In this document: positions 9,000 through 17,728 of the stretch, piece after piece
Position numbering within the stretch: position 1 is the first letter of the stretch
Layout: every line of letters begins with the position of its first letter
NCBI GenBank assembly: GCA_965214235.1
Contig: CBDCBH010000002.1
Location: 62,001 to 126,000 of the forward strand
Direction of reading: 5' to 3'
DNA length: 64,000 nucleotides
Source: Ilyomonas sp965214235
GTDB lineage: Bacteria > Bacteroidota > Bacteroidia > Chitinophagales > Chitinophagaceae
Translations under genes and position numbers: made by a program
The notes under the pieces: generated by a model
Databases searched by the model: none
Seen by the model: only the letters and a program-made list of their open reading frames with translations
Told to the model about the DNA's origin: nothing

Positions 9000-9104
9000 T
9001 TCATATCAGCCATTAAAACTTTTTCATTATTTTTCCATTCTTCTTCGATAAGTTGTGCCGTATGAAAAACTAATTTGTTTTTGCGAATTTGTAAACAGCA
9101 ACTT

Positions 9105-10550
9105 ATGAGTTTGACCGCATTATTAAACGAGTATTCTATCTCGCCCGGCTTCTACGATGAAATGTGGAATGCTCATGATGTACGTGAGCCGTATGCAAAA
9201 ATTGTATCTGCCCTGCAAACGCTTGATTTGCCTGCCATGCAAAATAAAGACAAGCTGGCTGGCGAGTTATTTATGAACCAGGGCATCACGTTTACTGTAT
9301 ATGCCGATAATGCGGGCATAGAGCGCATTTTTCCATTTGATATTATTCCACGTATCATTACCGGCAGTGAGTGGCAGCACATTGAAAAAGGCATCACGCA
9401 AAGGCTTACTACTCTTAATTTGTTTTTAAAAGATATTTACAATGAGCAGAAAATTATAAAAGATAAAATCATTCCTGCAAAGCTCATTGCATCGTGCCCG
9501 CATTACGCGCGCGAAGTGCACCGTATTCAAGTGCCTCACGATATTTACATCCATATTTCGGGCATTGATTTAATTCGCGGCGATGACGGCAAATTTTATA
9601 TTTTAGAAGATAACCTGCGCACTCCATCCGGCGTATCGTACATGCTTGAAAACCGCGAAGTAACCAAGCGCATTTTCCCCGATATGTTTGCCGGAAACTC
9701 GGTACGGCTCATCAGCAATTACCCTATTTTACTGCATCAGTTATTACTGTCGTTAGCACCGCAGCAAGTACACAATCCCCGTGTTGTTTTGCTTACACCC
9801 GGTATTTACAATTCGGCTTATTACGAGCACACATTCTTAGCACGTCAAATGGGCATTCCGCTGGTAGAAGGCAGAGATTTGGTAGTAGATCATCACAATG
9901 TGTACATGAAAACAACCAATGGCTTATCGCGTGTTCATGTTATTTACCGCAGGATTGATGATGAATATTTAGACCCGCTTACATTTCATCCCAATAGCGT
10001 ATTGGGCGTACCTGGCTTGATGGATGCTTACCGCAAAGGCAACGTTGCTCTTGCCAATGCGGTAGGCAATGGCGTTGCAGACGATAAAGCCATTTATGCT
10101 TATGTTCCGCAAATGATAAAGTATTATTTGAACGAAGAACCAATTTTAAATAATGTTCCTACTTACCAAATGGAAAACAGGGACGAACGCGAGCATGTGT
10201 TTTCTAAAATCAACACTATGGTTGTAAAACGCACAAACCAAAGTGGTGGTTATGGAATGGTGATGGGTAATAGCATGCAGGAAGATGAATGGGAGAAAGC
10301 AAAAATGGAAATTGAAAAAGACCCGCGCAGCTTCATTGCGCAGCCTATTATTAAGCTGTCAACAGTGCCGTGTTTTATCAATGGAAAATTGCAGCCGCGC
10401 CATGTTGATTTACGCCCCTATGCGTTGTTTGGAACCGATGGTGTAAAAATTGTTCCCGGTGGCTTAACACGAGTTGCTTTGCGCGAAGGTTCGCTTGTGG
10501 TTAATTCATCGCAAGGCGGTGGCAGTAAGGATACATGGGTGATTGATTAG
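9105..10550 (+). CDS. Circularly permuted ATP-grasp protein (CP_ATPgrasp family)
   Basis: A 481-residue protein of the circularly permuted ATP-grasp group (DUF404/DUF407-type). Characteristic stretches are NQGITFTVYAD, RIFPFDIIPRII, the metal/ATP region DLIRGDDGKFYILEDNLRTP, and the glycine-rich KRTNQSGGYGMVMG. ATP-grasp enzymes join a carboxylate to an amine through an acyl-phosphate. Together with the following alpha-E and transglutaminase-like genes it forms a widespread cassette predicted to build or modify peptides. The substrate is unknown. The ATG at 9105 gives MSLTALLNEY; a TTG upstream adds ten residues without support. Confidence 0.88.
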   Translation: MSLTALLNEYSISPGFYDEMWNAHDVREPYAKIVSALQTLDLPAMQNKDKLAGELFMNQGITFTVYADNAGIERIFPFDIIPRIITGSEWQHIEKGITQRLTTLNLFLKDIYNEQKIIKDKIIPAKLIASCPHYAREVHRIQVPHDIYIHISGIDLIRGDDGKFYILEDNLRTPSGVSYMLENREVTKRIFPDMFAGNSVRLISNYPILLHQLLLSLAPQQVHNPRVVLLTPGIYNSAYYEHTFLARQMGIPLVEGRDLVVDHHNVYMKTTNGLSRVHVIYRRIDDEYLDPLTFHPNSVLGVPGLMDAYRKGNVALANAVGNGVADDKAIYAYVPQMIKYYLNEEPILNNVPTYQMENRDEREHVFSKINTMVVKRTNQSGGYGMVMGNSMQEDEWEKAKMEIEKDPRSFIAQPIIKLSTVPCFINGKLQPRHVDLRPYALFGTDGVKIVPGGLTRVALREGSLVVNSSQGGGSKDTWVID

Positions 10551-10613
10551 AAGCTGTCAGCAATAAACTGTCAGTAATCATTTATGTTGATAATTTAATC
10601 AGACTTATAACCA

Positions 10614-10709
10614 ATGACACTTATGAAATACAATTTTATGTACCCAACTGCATCTCTATGGTTAAGCATCGTTGCAATTGTAAATCTGTTGTTTTTCTAT
10701 TTTAAATGA
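10614..10709 (+). CDS. Possible 31-residue single-helix membrane peptide
   Basis: In the gap of about 290 bases between the ATP-grasp and alpha-E genes, a short frame encodes a peptide with one hydrophobic helix (LWLSIVAIVNLLFFYF) after a short polar N-terminus. Alternative start at 10623. There is no ribosome site or homology evidence visible; it is listed because it lies inside a conserved cassette. It may be chance. Confidence 0.25.
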   Translation: MTLMKYNFMYPTASLWLSIVAIVNLLFFYFK

Positions 10710-10841
10710 AGGGAAAAAAGAATCACTCATTAACGCTTTGAAATTATTTAAGCAATATGCAAAGTTTAAAATTGACAATAATAATTCTATAACCAATAGC
10801 TGAAAGCTGATGGCGAATAGCTATAACCAACCTTACTTTTC

Positions 10842-11795
10842 ATGACCAATATGCTTAGCAGAATTGCAGATTCTTTATTTTGGCTCAACCGTTATATGGA
10901 ACGAACCGATAGCCTTGTGCGGCTGCTATCCATTCACTATATTCTATCGTTAGATAAGGGAGTGAATGCACCGCAAAGCTGGCGACCGGTGTTGGAAATT
11001 GCTACCTATATAAACAGCTCTGATATTGATGAAATTGAACACAATATGCCTGCTGTATTGCATAAAATAATTCTTGAAACAGAGAATCAAAATTCATTAA
11101 AAGTGATTCTGCATCGCGCCCGCGAAAATGCTCGTGGCGCACAGGATCATATCACCAAAGAAACCTGGGAAGAAGTCAATCAAATTTATCATTACATCAA
11201 TCAACCTCAACTTCTTCACAAATTGGGCAACAACGAAGCGCTGGAAGTAATGGAAAACCTGGCGCAGCATTCGGTTTTGTTTGCAGGAATTATTGAGCTT
11301 ACTATGCCGCGTGGCGCAGGCTGGAATTTTATGAGTTTAGGTAAATATATCGAGCGATGTTTTCATACCATCAACGTGTTGCAGAATGCACTTGCTGTAA
11401 TTGACTTTGAAATTGAACACCCACACGATATTCTTCAATGGCGTCATCTTTTGCTTTCCTTATCGGGCTACGAATTGCATTTAAAAACTTACACCAACAA
11501 CAACCACAACCAAAATCTTATGCACCAGGTGATATGGAATGAAAACTTTACACGCTCCATTTTATATTCGCTTAGCCGCATCAATATTTATTTAAAAAAA
11601 GTAATGGGCAAAGCGGATGAAAGCAAAGAAAGCCAGTCGCTCATTAACAGCCTTGGCAGGTTGTATAGCAGCATAAAATATAAAGAGCCTGAAAGCCTTA
11701 CAGCAGAAAGCATTCAGCCGTTTTTAAAGGAAATACAAACTGAACTTTCTTTCTTTAGCACACAACTTGCACAGCAGTTTTTCTCTTACCATTAA
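10842..11795 (+). CDS. Alpha-E domain protein (DUF403)
   Basis: A 317-residue mostly alpha-helical protein. It opens MLSRIADSLFWLNRYMERTD (from the second Met), the signature N-terminus of alpha-E domain proteins, with further helices carrying RARENARGAQDHI and SLGKYIERCF. The biochemical role is unknown. The family nearly always accompanies circularly permuted ATP-grasp and transglutaminase-like genes, as here. The ATG at 10851 may be the true start, because the family usually begins MLSR. The downstream gene follows within ten bases, so the two are cotranscribed. Confidence 0.88.
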   Translation: MTNMLSRIADSLFWLNRYMERTDSLVRLLSIHYILSLDKGVNAPQSWRPVLEIATYINSSDIDEIEHNMPAVLHKIILETENQNSLKVILHRARENARGAQDHITKETWEEVNQIYHYINQPQLLHKLGNNEALEVMENLAQHSVLFAGIIELTMPRGAGWNFMSLGKYIERCFHTINVLQNALAVIDFEIEHPHDILQWRHLLLSLSGYELHLKTYTNNNHNQNLMHQVIWNENFTRSILYSLSRINIYLKKVMGKADESKESQSLINSLGRLYSSIKYKEPESLTAESIQPFLKEIQTELSFFSTQLAQQFFSYH

Positions 11796-11804
11796 TTGAA
11801 CATC

Positions 11805-12749
11805 ATGTCGGTTTTTAAAATACATCACATCACGCGTTACGAGTACAATCGCCCGGTAAAAGAGAGCAATAACGAGATTAAAATTTATCCTTATCAGTAT
11901 GCCGGTCAGGAAGTATTAAATCACGAATTAACCATCACTCACCAACCCAGCGTACAAACGTTTTTTGATTACTGGGGAAATAAAGCTGGTGTGTTTAGCG
12001 TGCTGTTGCCGCACACTCTTTTGGTTATCGAAAGCACGCTGGTTGTACGAACACTTGGCGCAAATGAAGTATCAATAAATAAAAACGGAATGTTTGGCGA
12101 ACTTCAAAATGAAATGAATGAAAACCTTCAGTTATTAGAATTAGCAACGCCCGATTTTATTGTTAACGAAAATGCGATTGATAACATCATTCAACACATT
12201 CATCAACCTCAAAATACTGTAGCGCAAACTGTTGAAAATTGCGCAAATTATATCTTCCAAAATTTTAAGTATGTAAAAGGCATTACCGACGTGCAAACTA
12301 CAGTGAATGAAATACTGGAAATAGGAGCCGGCGTTTGTCAGGATTTTGCTCACGTAATGCTTCAAATTTTGCGAACCTTACACATTCCCGGCAGGTATGT
12401 GAGCGGTTATATTTGTCCTAATAAAAACGGTATGCGTGGCGAAGGTGCAACTCATGCCTGGGTAGAAGCTTACTTGCCGCACCAGGGCTGGGCTGGCATT
12501 GACCCAACCAACAATGTTTGGGTAACCAACCGGCATGTGAAACTGGCTGTGGGAAGGCATTTTAAAGATTGCAGCCCGGTGAAAGGAACGTTTAAAGGAC
12601 CGGCAAAACAAAAGTTGAGTGTGTATGTTTCGGTGAGTTATGAAGATGGGCAGACGTATGAAGATGTAAACAATGTTCCGGTAAGTAAACATGCTTCTGA
12701 TGAAGCTGAAGATGCTATGCTGGAAAGTTTTGCAGCGCAGCAGCAGTAA
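11805..12749 (+). CDS. Transglutaminase-like cysteine peptidase family protein
   Basis: A 314-residue cytoplasmic protein (no signal peptide) of the bacterial transglutaminase-like superfamily. An N-terminal beta-rich domain begins FKIHHITRYEYNRPV. The papain-like core has catalytic Cys178 (GAGVCQDFAH), His217 (GEGATHAWVEAY) and Asp233 (GWAGIDPTNN). Members can cleave, or join, amide bonds. In this cassette it may process the product of the ATP-grasp ligase, which is inference. The ATG at 11805 is preferred over a TTG at 11796. It lies nine bases after the alpha-E gene. Confidence 0.88.
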   Translation: MSVFKIHHITRYEYNRPVKESNNEIKIYPYQYAGQEVLNHELTITHQPSVQTFFDYWGNKAGVFSVLLPHTLLVIESTLVVRTLGANEVSINKNGMFGELQNEMNENLQLLELATPDFIVNENAIDNIIQHIHQPQNTVAQTVENCANYIFQNFKYVKGITDVQTTVNEILEIGAGVCQDFAHVMLQILRTLHIPGRYVSGYICPNKNGMRGEGATHAWVEAYLPHQGWAGIDPTNNVWVTNRHVKLAVGRHFKDCSPVKGTFKGPAKQKLSVYVSVSYEDGQTYEDVNNVPVSKHASDEAEDAMLESFAAQQQ

Positions 12750-12833
12750 TTTAATGTGTGATGTTAGATGCGCAGGATTAGGATGTGTTTTGTTTTGCAG
12801 CGCGGAAATACAATCTCACATCTTACATTGTTT

Positions 12834-12841
12834 TACTTTTG
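12834..12841 (+). promoter_or_regulatory. Likely -7 element for the four-helix membrane protein
   Basis: TACTTTTG, an exact TAnnTTTG match, seven bases before the next ATG. That spacing implies a very short leader. Confidence 0.3.
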
Positions 12842-12847
12842 CCCTTT

Positions 12848-13369
12848 ATGAAAACAGAACTTATCATTTATAAAATTCTTTCTTTTTTGTTGCTGCCGGT
12901 GGCGGCTTTTTTTGGCTTGGTTTGCCTGATGGGCTTGCTTACGGCTATCAATAATCCTTCTATGCTCATCAGTGTGTTTTTATTTGCCTGTATGGTAATT
13001 TATATTATTGCTTCCTTTGTTTTTCTTATGAAAGGAATTGACAGTAACAAACGTTGCAAACCTGCGTTGCGCGATTTAATTCGCATTAATGGTGTAATTA
13101 CATTTATCTTTTTTTTGCTGGCTGCTGTTTCATTTATCACCATTAAAGCACAGCCTTCTTTATTGTATGAAGGAATGAAGCAATGGACAAATACTGCTAC
13201 TCTTCCATCGGGTGTAACAGCATCGGATTTGCAAACGGCAATGGCTTCGCTCATCAACTTTTTTATCGTGTTAAGCTTTATTCTTCTTGTTCATGTTTTC
13301 ATTACGTTCCATTTAATGCGGAAGTATAACTTTGCGTTTGAGCCGGAAAATATGAATATTGATTTGTGA
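12848..13369 (+). CDS. Four-helix integral membrane protein, unknown function
   Basis: A 173-residue protein with four predicted membrane segments, around ILSFLLLPVAAFFGLVCLM, LISVFLFACMVIYIIASFV, GVITFIFFLLAAVSFITI and FFIVLSFILLVHVFITF. A polar loop of about 35 residues lies between helices 3 and 4. No enzyme motif is seen and I do not recognise the family. The start at 12848 places a Lys just before the first helix. It follows the ATP-grasp cassette by about 100 bases but has its own promoter-like box. Confidence 0.7.
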   Translation: MKTELIIYKILSFLLLPVAAFFGLVCLMGLLTAINNPSMLISVFLFACMVIYIIASFVFLMKGIDSNKRCKPALRDLIRINGVITFIFFLLAAVSFITIKAQPSLLYEGMKQWTNTATLPSGVTASDLQTAMASLINFFIVLSFILLVHVFITFHLMRKYNFAFEPENMNIDL

Positions 13370-13453
13370 TTTTTAATTGATGATCTGTAAAGAAAATAAG
13401 ATATTATTAGTATTGTGTAGATAACGTTTTTGCTTGTTTTAAAACTATATTTC

Positions 13454-14038
13454 ATGCAACCTGTTTTGTATAAATACCTGGCACTTTATAAAAATTTGAA
13501 CATTCCGGGCATTGGCAATTTTGAAATCAACCAAACATCGCCGGCATTGCAGTTTACCGATAAGCAGTTTCAGCCGCCCGCAAGTAGTATTGTTTTTACG
13601 CAAGTGGTTTATCCTACCAACAATCATTTTTATACATTTTTATCGCGTGAGTGGAATGTAGATAAAGCCATTGCTATTCGCAGGTATAAAGAAGACGTGG
13701 AAGGCTTAATGGAACAACTGAAAACCGGAATTGCGTGCGAGTTGCCGGGTATTGGTACGCTTCGCAAAACCGATGGCAGCAATGTTGTTTTTACTGCAGC
13801 CGAACCAACGTTTTGTTTTTACTCCGTTTTGCCGGCCGAGCGTGTCATTCGCAAACATGCACAACATACTGTTTTGGTTGGCGAGCGTGAGCATATAAAA
13901 GAATATACATCGCCTGATGCAGTTAGTGAAACTGTTTATGATGAAGAACCGGCAAAAGAAAAATGGAAAACGTATGCTTTGGTAATAGCCATTGTTGCTG
14001 TGTTGATGATTGTGTTATATTATGCTACGCACAGGTGA
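13454..14038 (+). CDS. Membrane-anchored protein with CCDC81-like HU domains (probable)
   Basis: A 194-residue protein. The N-terminal two thirds resemble the paired HU-like domains of bacterial CCDC81-type proteins: an early NIPGIGNFEIN, a central FYTFLSREWNVDKAIAIRRY helix region, and a second glycine turn ELPGIGTLRK before VVF. The Bacteroidota relatives usually end in a SPOR peptidoglycan-binding domain. Here the C-terminus is instead a single membrane helix (YALVIAIVAVLMIVLYYA) with a short tail. It may tether DNA or another ligand to the membrane; this is inference. The ATG at 13454 excludes an unlikely N-terminal extension. Confidence 0.6.
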   Translation: MQPVLYKYLALYKNLNIPGIGNFEINQTSPALQFTDKQFQPPASSIVFTQVVYPTNNHFYTFLSREWNVDKAIAIRRYKEDVEGLMEQLKTGIACELPGIGTLRKTDGSNVVFTAAEPTFCFYSVLPAERVIRKHAQHTVLVGEREHIKEYTSPDAVSETVYDEEPAKEKWKTYALVIAIVAVLMIVLYYATHR

Positions 14039-14076
14039 ATTGATGAGTTGATTATAACTTGCACGGAGACTTTTTT

Positions 14077-14976
14077 ATGAAGCCGATTACGTTTTGTTTT
14101 ACTGCATTTTTCTTGCTGATAACTTCATGTAAGAATGGAACTTCAGTAAAAGAAAAAACACCTTCCAACAAAATACTACAACAACAAAAGATATTCGACA
14201 CAACCAAATGGGAAGCCAACACAATTGATACTTTCAACTATTCAAATCTGCCGTATTGGAATGAAAAGATGGATAGGTTTGATACGGCGTATGTTGATAC
14301 ATTTTCTGTTGATGGATGTAAGTTTAGGTTTGTAAATCCATTGACCAATGTTGGCAAAGAATATTTGGATGCTTCTGTTTATTTAGAAAAAGAAATCAAA
14401 AACAAATGGATATTTAATGGTTTTTATTTAGGACAAGGTAATCACATTCGGGGCTTTCAGCATTCCAGAGATATAAATCATGATGGTTTTGTTGACATTA
14501 CCCAAAATCAAAAATGGAAACAACAAGTATACTTTTTCAATCCTAAAAACAAAAACTTTGATGTAGATACAACCAGGGATAATGAAAATTACATTAATGC
14601 GGAATGGGAGCTACTTGACACTGCAAGAAATATCTTTTGTGATTTCAATGACTTTAAGCAAATGTGTAATGATATTCATTCAACCCTTTATACATATAAT
14701 GGATTTGTAAAACAAGATCTGTATGATCTAGAACTTTATAATTGCACTAAAACTGATAATGACACCCATTTAGTTACAAAATTGATTATAAGTAAAATCT
14801 TCCCTCGTAAATATTATGACCCAACAATTTTTTTTTCAAAGGATTCTTTAATTGCGATTCAAGAAATAAAGCTTTCTCATCCAATTGATCTTGACAAAAA
14901 TTATGATTCTCCAGGTTACTTCGATTATGTAAAATTTTGGAAAGAGCGTTATAAAAAACTATTAAGCTACGAATGA
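14077..14976 (+). CDS. Lipoprotein of unknown function
   Basis: A 299-residue protein with a lipoprotein signal (MKPITFCFTAFFLLITSC, Cys18). The rest is polar, rich in Asp, Asn, Lys and aromatic residues, with a DINHDGFVDI segment that resembles a calcium-binding (FG-GAP/dockerin-like) loop. No family is recognised. A GGAG lies about ten bases before the ATG at 14077, one of the few Shine-Dalgarno-like sites in the window. The AT content appears higher than in its neighbours, which may indicate recent arrival. It is convergent with rarA, 33 bases away. Confidence 0.65.
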   Translation: MKPITFCFTAFFLLITSCKNGTSVKEKTPSNKILQQQKIFDTTKWEANTIDTFNYSNLPYWNEKMDRFDTAYVDTFSVDGCKFRFVNPLTNVGKEYLDASVYLEKEIKNKWIFNGFYLGQGNHIRGFQHSRDINHDGFVDITQNQKWKQQVYFFNPKNKNFDVDTTRDNENYINAEWELLDTARNIFCDFNDFKQMCNDIHSTLYTYNGFVKQDLYDLELYNCTKTDNDTHLVTKLIISKIFPRKYYDPTIFFSKDSLIAIQEIKLSHPIDLDKNYDSPGYFDYVKFWKERYKKLLSYE

Positions 14977-15009
14977 TAACAGCTTTTGTTTTCATTAAAA
15001 AATCACAAA

Positions 15010-16278
15010 TCAATATCCATATTTCCCCTTCCATAAACTTTTTAAAAAGCGGCGCATTTCTTCTTCTCTCACATTATTGCCCGGCTTGTAAAATGCAATG
15101 CCAGCAAGCTTTTCAGGGAGATATTCCTGCTCTGCAAAGTTGCCTTCAAACGAATGCGCATACTTGTAGTCTTTGCCATAATTCATGTCTTTCATTAAGC
15201 CGGTTGGCGCGTTGCGAATGGGAAGCGGTACAGGCAAATCGCCCCACTTACTCACTGCTTCCAAAGCATTGCCAATGGCTTCATAGGAAGCATTGCTTTT
15301 TACAGACGACGCTAAATAAACAGCGCATTGCGAAAGAATAATGCGAGATTCAGGATAACCGATTTTATTCACGGCATCAAACGTTGCATTGGCAAGCAAT
15401 AAAGCGTTTGGATTTGCATTGCCAATGTCTTCGCTGGCGAATATCAGCATACGCCGCGCAATGAAGGTTACTTCTTCGCCGCCTTCAATCATTCGGGCTA
15501 ACCAATATACCGCGCCATTCGGATCGCTGCCACGCATACTTTTAATAAATGCGCTGATAATGTCGTAATGCTGTTCGCCCTGCTTATCGTATAATGCAAC
15601 TCTTTTTTGAGCTATTTGCATTACCGCATCATCAGTGATGGTTAGGTTTTCTTTTGTTCCAAAATAATTAACAACCAACTCTAATAAGTTCAGCAGCTTT
15701 CGTGCATCGCCGCCTGAAATGTTTAGTAAAGCAGATGTTTCTTTTAATTCAATTTTTTTTGTTCCTAAAACAACATCTGTTGTAATGGCATGATGAAGCA
15801 ACTGCATCAAATCTTCTTCATTCAATGCTTTTAAAACGTACACCTGGCAACGGCTTAGCAAAGCGGAATTTACTTCAAAAGATGGATTCTCTGTGGTGGC
15901 TCCGATTAATGTTATAGTTCCCCTCTCAACAGCACCCAACAACGCATCTTGCTGTCCTTTATTAAAACGATGTATTTCATCAATAAATAAAACAGAGCCG
16001 GCTTGCAGCTTTGCACTTTCAATCACTTCGCGTATTTCTTTTACACCACTGCTGATGGCGCTTAACTGATAGAAGGGAACTTGCAATGTATGTGCTATGA
16101 TATTGGCAATTGTGGTTTTACCAACACCTGGCGGTCCCCACAAAATCATAGATGGAATATGACCACTTTCAATGGCTGTACGAAGGATGCTGGCAGTGCC
16201 GGTAAGATGTTTTTGCCCAACCAACTCATCTAAAGTGGTAGGTCGTAATCGTTCCGCCAATGGAGTGTTTGCGTTCAT
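15010..16278 (-). CDS. rarA: Replication-associated recombination protein RarA (MgsA)
   Basis: A 422-residue AAA+ ATPase of the RarA/WRNIP1 family, related to clamp loaders, acting at stalled replication forks. It starts with PLAERLRPTTLDELVGQKHL. Walker A is GPPGVGKTT (residues 48-56), Walker B is VLFIDEIHRF (Asp100, Glu101), and sensor 1 is LIGATTENPS. The C-terminal part carries the MgsA tetramerisation region (IKSMRGSDPNGAVYWLARM). Length and order are normal. Confidence 0.95.
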   Translation of the reverse strand: MNANTPLAERLRPTTLDELVGQKHLTGTASILRTAIESGHIPSMILWGPPGVGKTTIANIIAHTLQVPFYQLSAISSGVKEIREVIESAKLQAGSVLFIDEIHRFNKGQQDALLGAVERGTITLIGATTENPSFEVNSALLSRCQVYVLKALNEEDLMQLLHHAITTDVVLGTKKIELKETSALLNISGGDARKLLNLLELVVNYFGTKENLTITDDAVMQIAQKRVALYDKQGEQHYDIISAFIKSMRGSDPNGAVYWLARMIEGGEEVTFIARRMLIFASEDIGNANPNALLLANATFDAVNKIGYPESRIILSQCAVYLASSVKSNASYEAIGNALEAVSKWGDLPVPLPIRNAPTGLMKDMNYGKDYKYAHSFEGNFAEQEYLPEKLAGIAFYKPGNNVREEEMRRFLKSLWKGKYGY

Positions 16279-16453
16279 AAGAGAATGTCTGAACTTAGAT
16301 AATTAAGATGTTCGGAATGTTTGGGATAAGAAAAGGCAATTGTAAAGAAAATAAATCCACTTCTTTTCAAATTTTATGTCTTGCCGGTTCATGAGTCTGT
16401 ATCACATCAATATCAAGCATTTCATTCATACCGATTCAGACATTGTTCAAAAT

Positions 16454-16481
16454 AAAAATGTCCCGCCGGGAACGGCGGGAC
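16454..16481 (-). terminator. Terminator after the bacilliredoxin gene
   Basis: GC-rich stem GTCCCGCCG (16460-16468), GGAA loop, CGGCGGGAC (16473-16481). On the minus strand it is followed by a T-run (ATTTTTATTTT), so it stops transcription arriving from the bacilliredoxin gene. Confidence 0.85.
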
Positions 16482-16552
16482 CGATATTTACTAACCCATC
16501 CATGAACAAAGCTGTACGTGCATGGATAATGTTTGCCGCTTAGCGGTATTGC

Positions 16553-16966
16553 TTAGCAATACTCTTCAAAAGCAGCGATAAGATTGCGGGCTATCACTTG
16601 TGCTGGGCGTCCTTCTATCTGGTGGCGCTCAATCATGTACACAAGTTGCCCGTCTTTAAACAATGCGAATGCCGGTGATGACGGCGGATAAGGTAACAGA
16701 TGCTCACGCACTTTGTTTACGGCATCAACATCAAAACCTGCAAATACGGTTTTTAGGTTATCAGGACGTTTGGTACTATTATGTACTGCCATCAACACAC
16801 CCGGACGAGCCGCTCCCGCAGCACATCCGCACACCGAATTTACCATTACCAATGTAGTGCCCTCACTTTCTAAACTGGCATCAACATCATTTGCTGTATT
16901 CATTTCTTCAAACCCGTTGTCGGTCAATTCAGCCTTCATGGGATAAACTATTTCTATCGGATACAT
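16553..16966 (-). CDS. BrxA/BrxB-type bacilliredoxin
   Basis: A 137-residue thioredoxin-fold protein of the YphP/YqiW (DUF1094) family. The active site is the unusual CGC motif (Cys46-Gly47-Cys48 in VNSVCGCAAG), with SSPAFALFKDG and HQIEGR farther on as in other members. In Firmicutes these proteins remove bacillithiol from oxidised proteins; Bacteroidota homologues are common and may use the same or another low-molecular-weight thiol. Monocistronic, with a strong terminator. Confidence 0.93.
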   Translation of the reverse strand: MYPIEIVYPMKAELTDNGFEEMNTANDVDASLESEGTTLVMVNSVCGCAAGAARPGVLMAVHNSTKRPDNLKTVFAGFDVDAVNKVREHLLPYPPSSPAFALFKDGQLVYMIERHQIEGRPAQVIARNLIAAFEEYC

Positions 16967-17086
16967 TTATTTTCTCTCCTTTCGGCAAAAATAAGCAAAA
17001 CATAAAAACAAGCAATAAAACACTTCATTTCAGCCAATTTGGCTTTTTTTAAACACTTAAATAGACAATCTGACGCAAAAACAGTA

Positions 17087-17094
17087 TAATTTTG
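17087..17094 (+). promoter_or_regulatory. Likely -7 element for hsp20
   Basis: TAATTTTG, an exact TAnnTTTG match, 79 bases before the Hsp20 ATG, leaving a leader of about 70 bases. No heat-shock operator was recognised. Confidence 0.35.
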
Positions 17095-17173
17095 CCATCT
17101 CATCAGGAAAATTTGGGTGGTATGCTGTTTGAAAGATAGTGTTATTCGTAAAAAAATAAAAATTCAAATAGCT

Positions 17174-17587
17174 ATGACACTTTTAAAGCAAAATTACAGC
17201 AACGCAAACAACATTTTTGATGAGTTGTTTAACACCGTTCCAGCCTGGAACAGAACCTTGAATGTACCGCCGGTGAACATTCATGAAAATGAAAATGGCT
17301 ATCATATCGAACTTCAGGTTCCTGGATTGCAGAAAGAAGATTTCAAGATTAACGTAGAAAAAGGATTGCTGACTATTTCCTACGAAAAGAAATCAGAAGA
17401 CGAAAAAAAGAATTACAAAACGCACCGCAGAGAGTTTTCAGTTTCATCGTTCAAGCGTAGTTTTTTGTTAGATGAAAAAGTAAATGCAGATGAAATTAAA
17501 GCAAAATATGATGCTGGTGTTTTACAGGTATTCCTTCCTAAAAAAGAAGAAGTGAAGGTATCACCAAAGCAAATAGAAATTCAGTAA
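17174..17587 (+). CDS. Small heat shock protein (Hsp20/alpha-crystallin)
   Basis: A 137-residue ATP-independent chaperone that holds unfolding proteins. The alpha-crystallin domain begins VNIHENENGYHIELQVPGL and ends with the conserved AKYDAGVLQVFLPK. The C-terminus carries an IEI, the IxI motif used for oligomer assembly. The ATG at 17174 gives MTLLKQN, the common Bacteroidota start; longer in-frame starts lack support. A strong hairpin terminator follows. Confidence 0.95.
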   Translation: MTLLKQNYSNANNIFDELFNTVPAWNRTLNVPPVNIHENENGYHIELQVPGLQKEDFKINVEKGLLTISYEKKSEDEKKNYKTHRREFSVSSFKRSFLLDEKVNADEIKAKYDAGVLQVFLPKKEEVKVSPKQIEIQ

Positions 17588-17620
17588 GATTTTTTCATAA
17601 GAGTTGGTTTTTGGTTTATA

Positions 17621-17650
17621 AACCCCCATGTTTCCACACGGGGGTTTTTT
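17621..17650 (+). terminator. Terminator after hsp20
   Basis: AACCCCCATGT (17621-17631) pairs with ACACGGGGGTT (17636-17646) with one mismatch and a 4-base loop, then TTTT. Confidence 0.85.
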
Positions 17651-17728
17651 ATTTAAACAGTTTGCTATCTAATAACTCAAACAGCCGCAGATAAAATGAG
17701 AGAACGCAACGCACTGTTTGCTGGATTT

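Noticed and set aside
14077..14976. Recent horizontal transfer of the lipoprotein gene
   Set aside because: It looks more AT-rich than its neighbours, but no mobile-element ends, tRNA or repeats flank it; composition alone is not enough.
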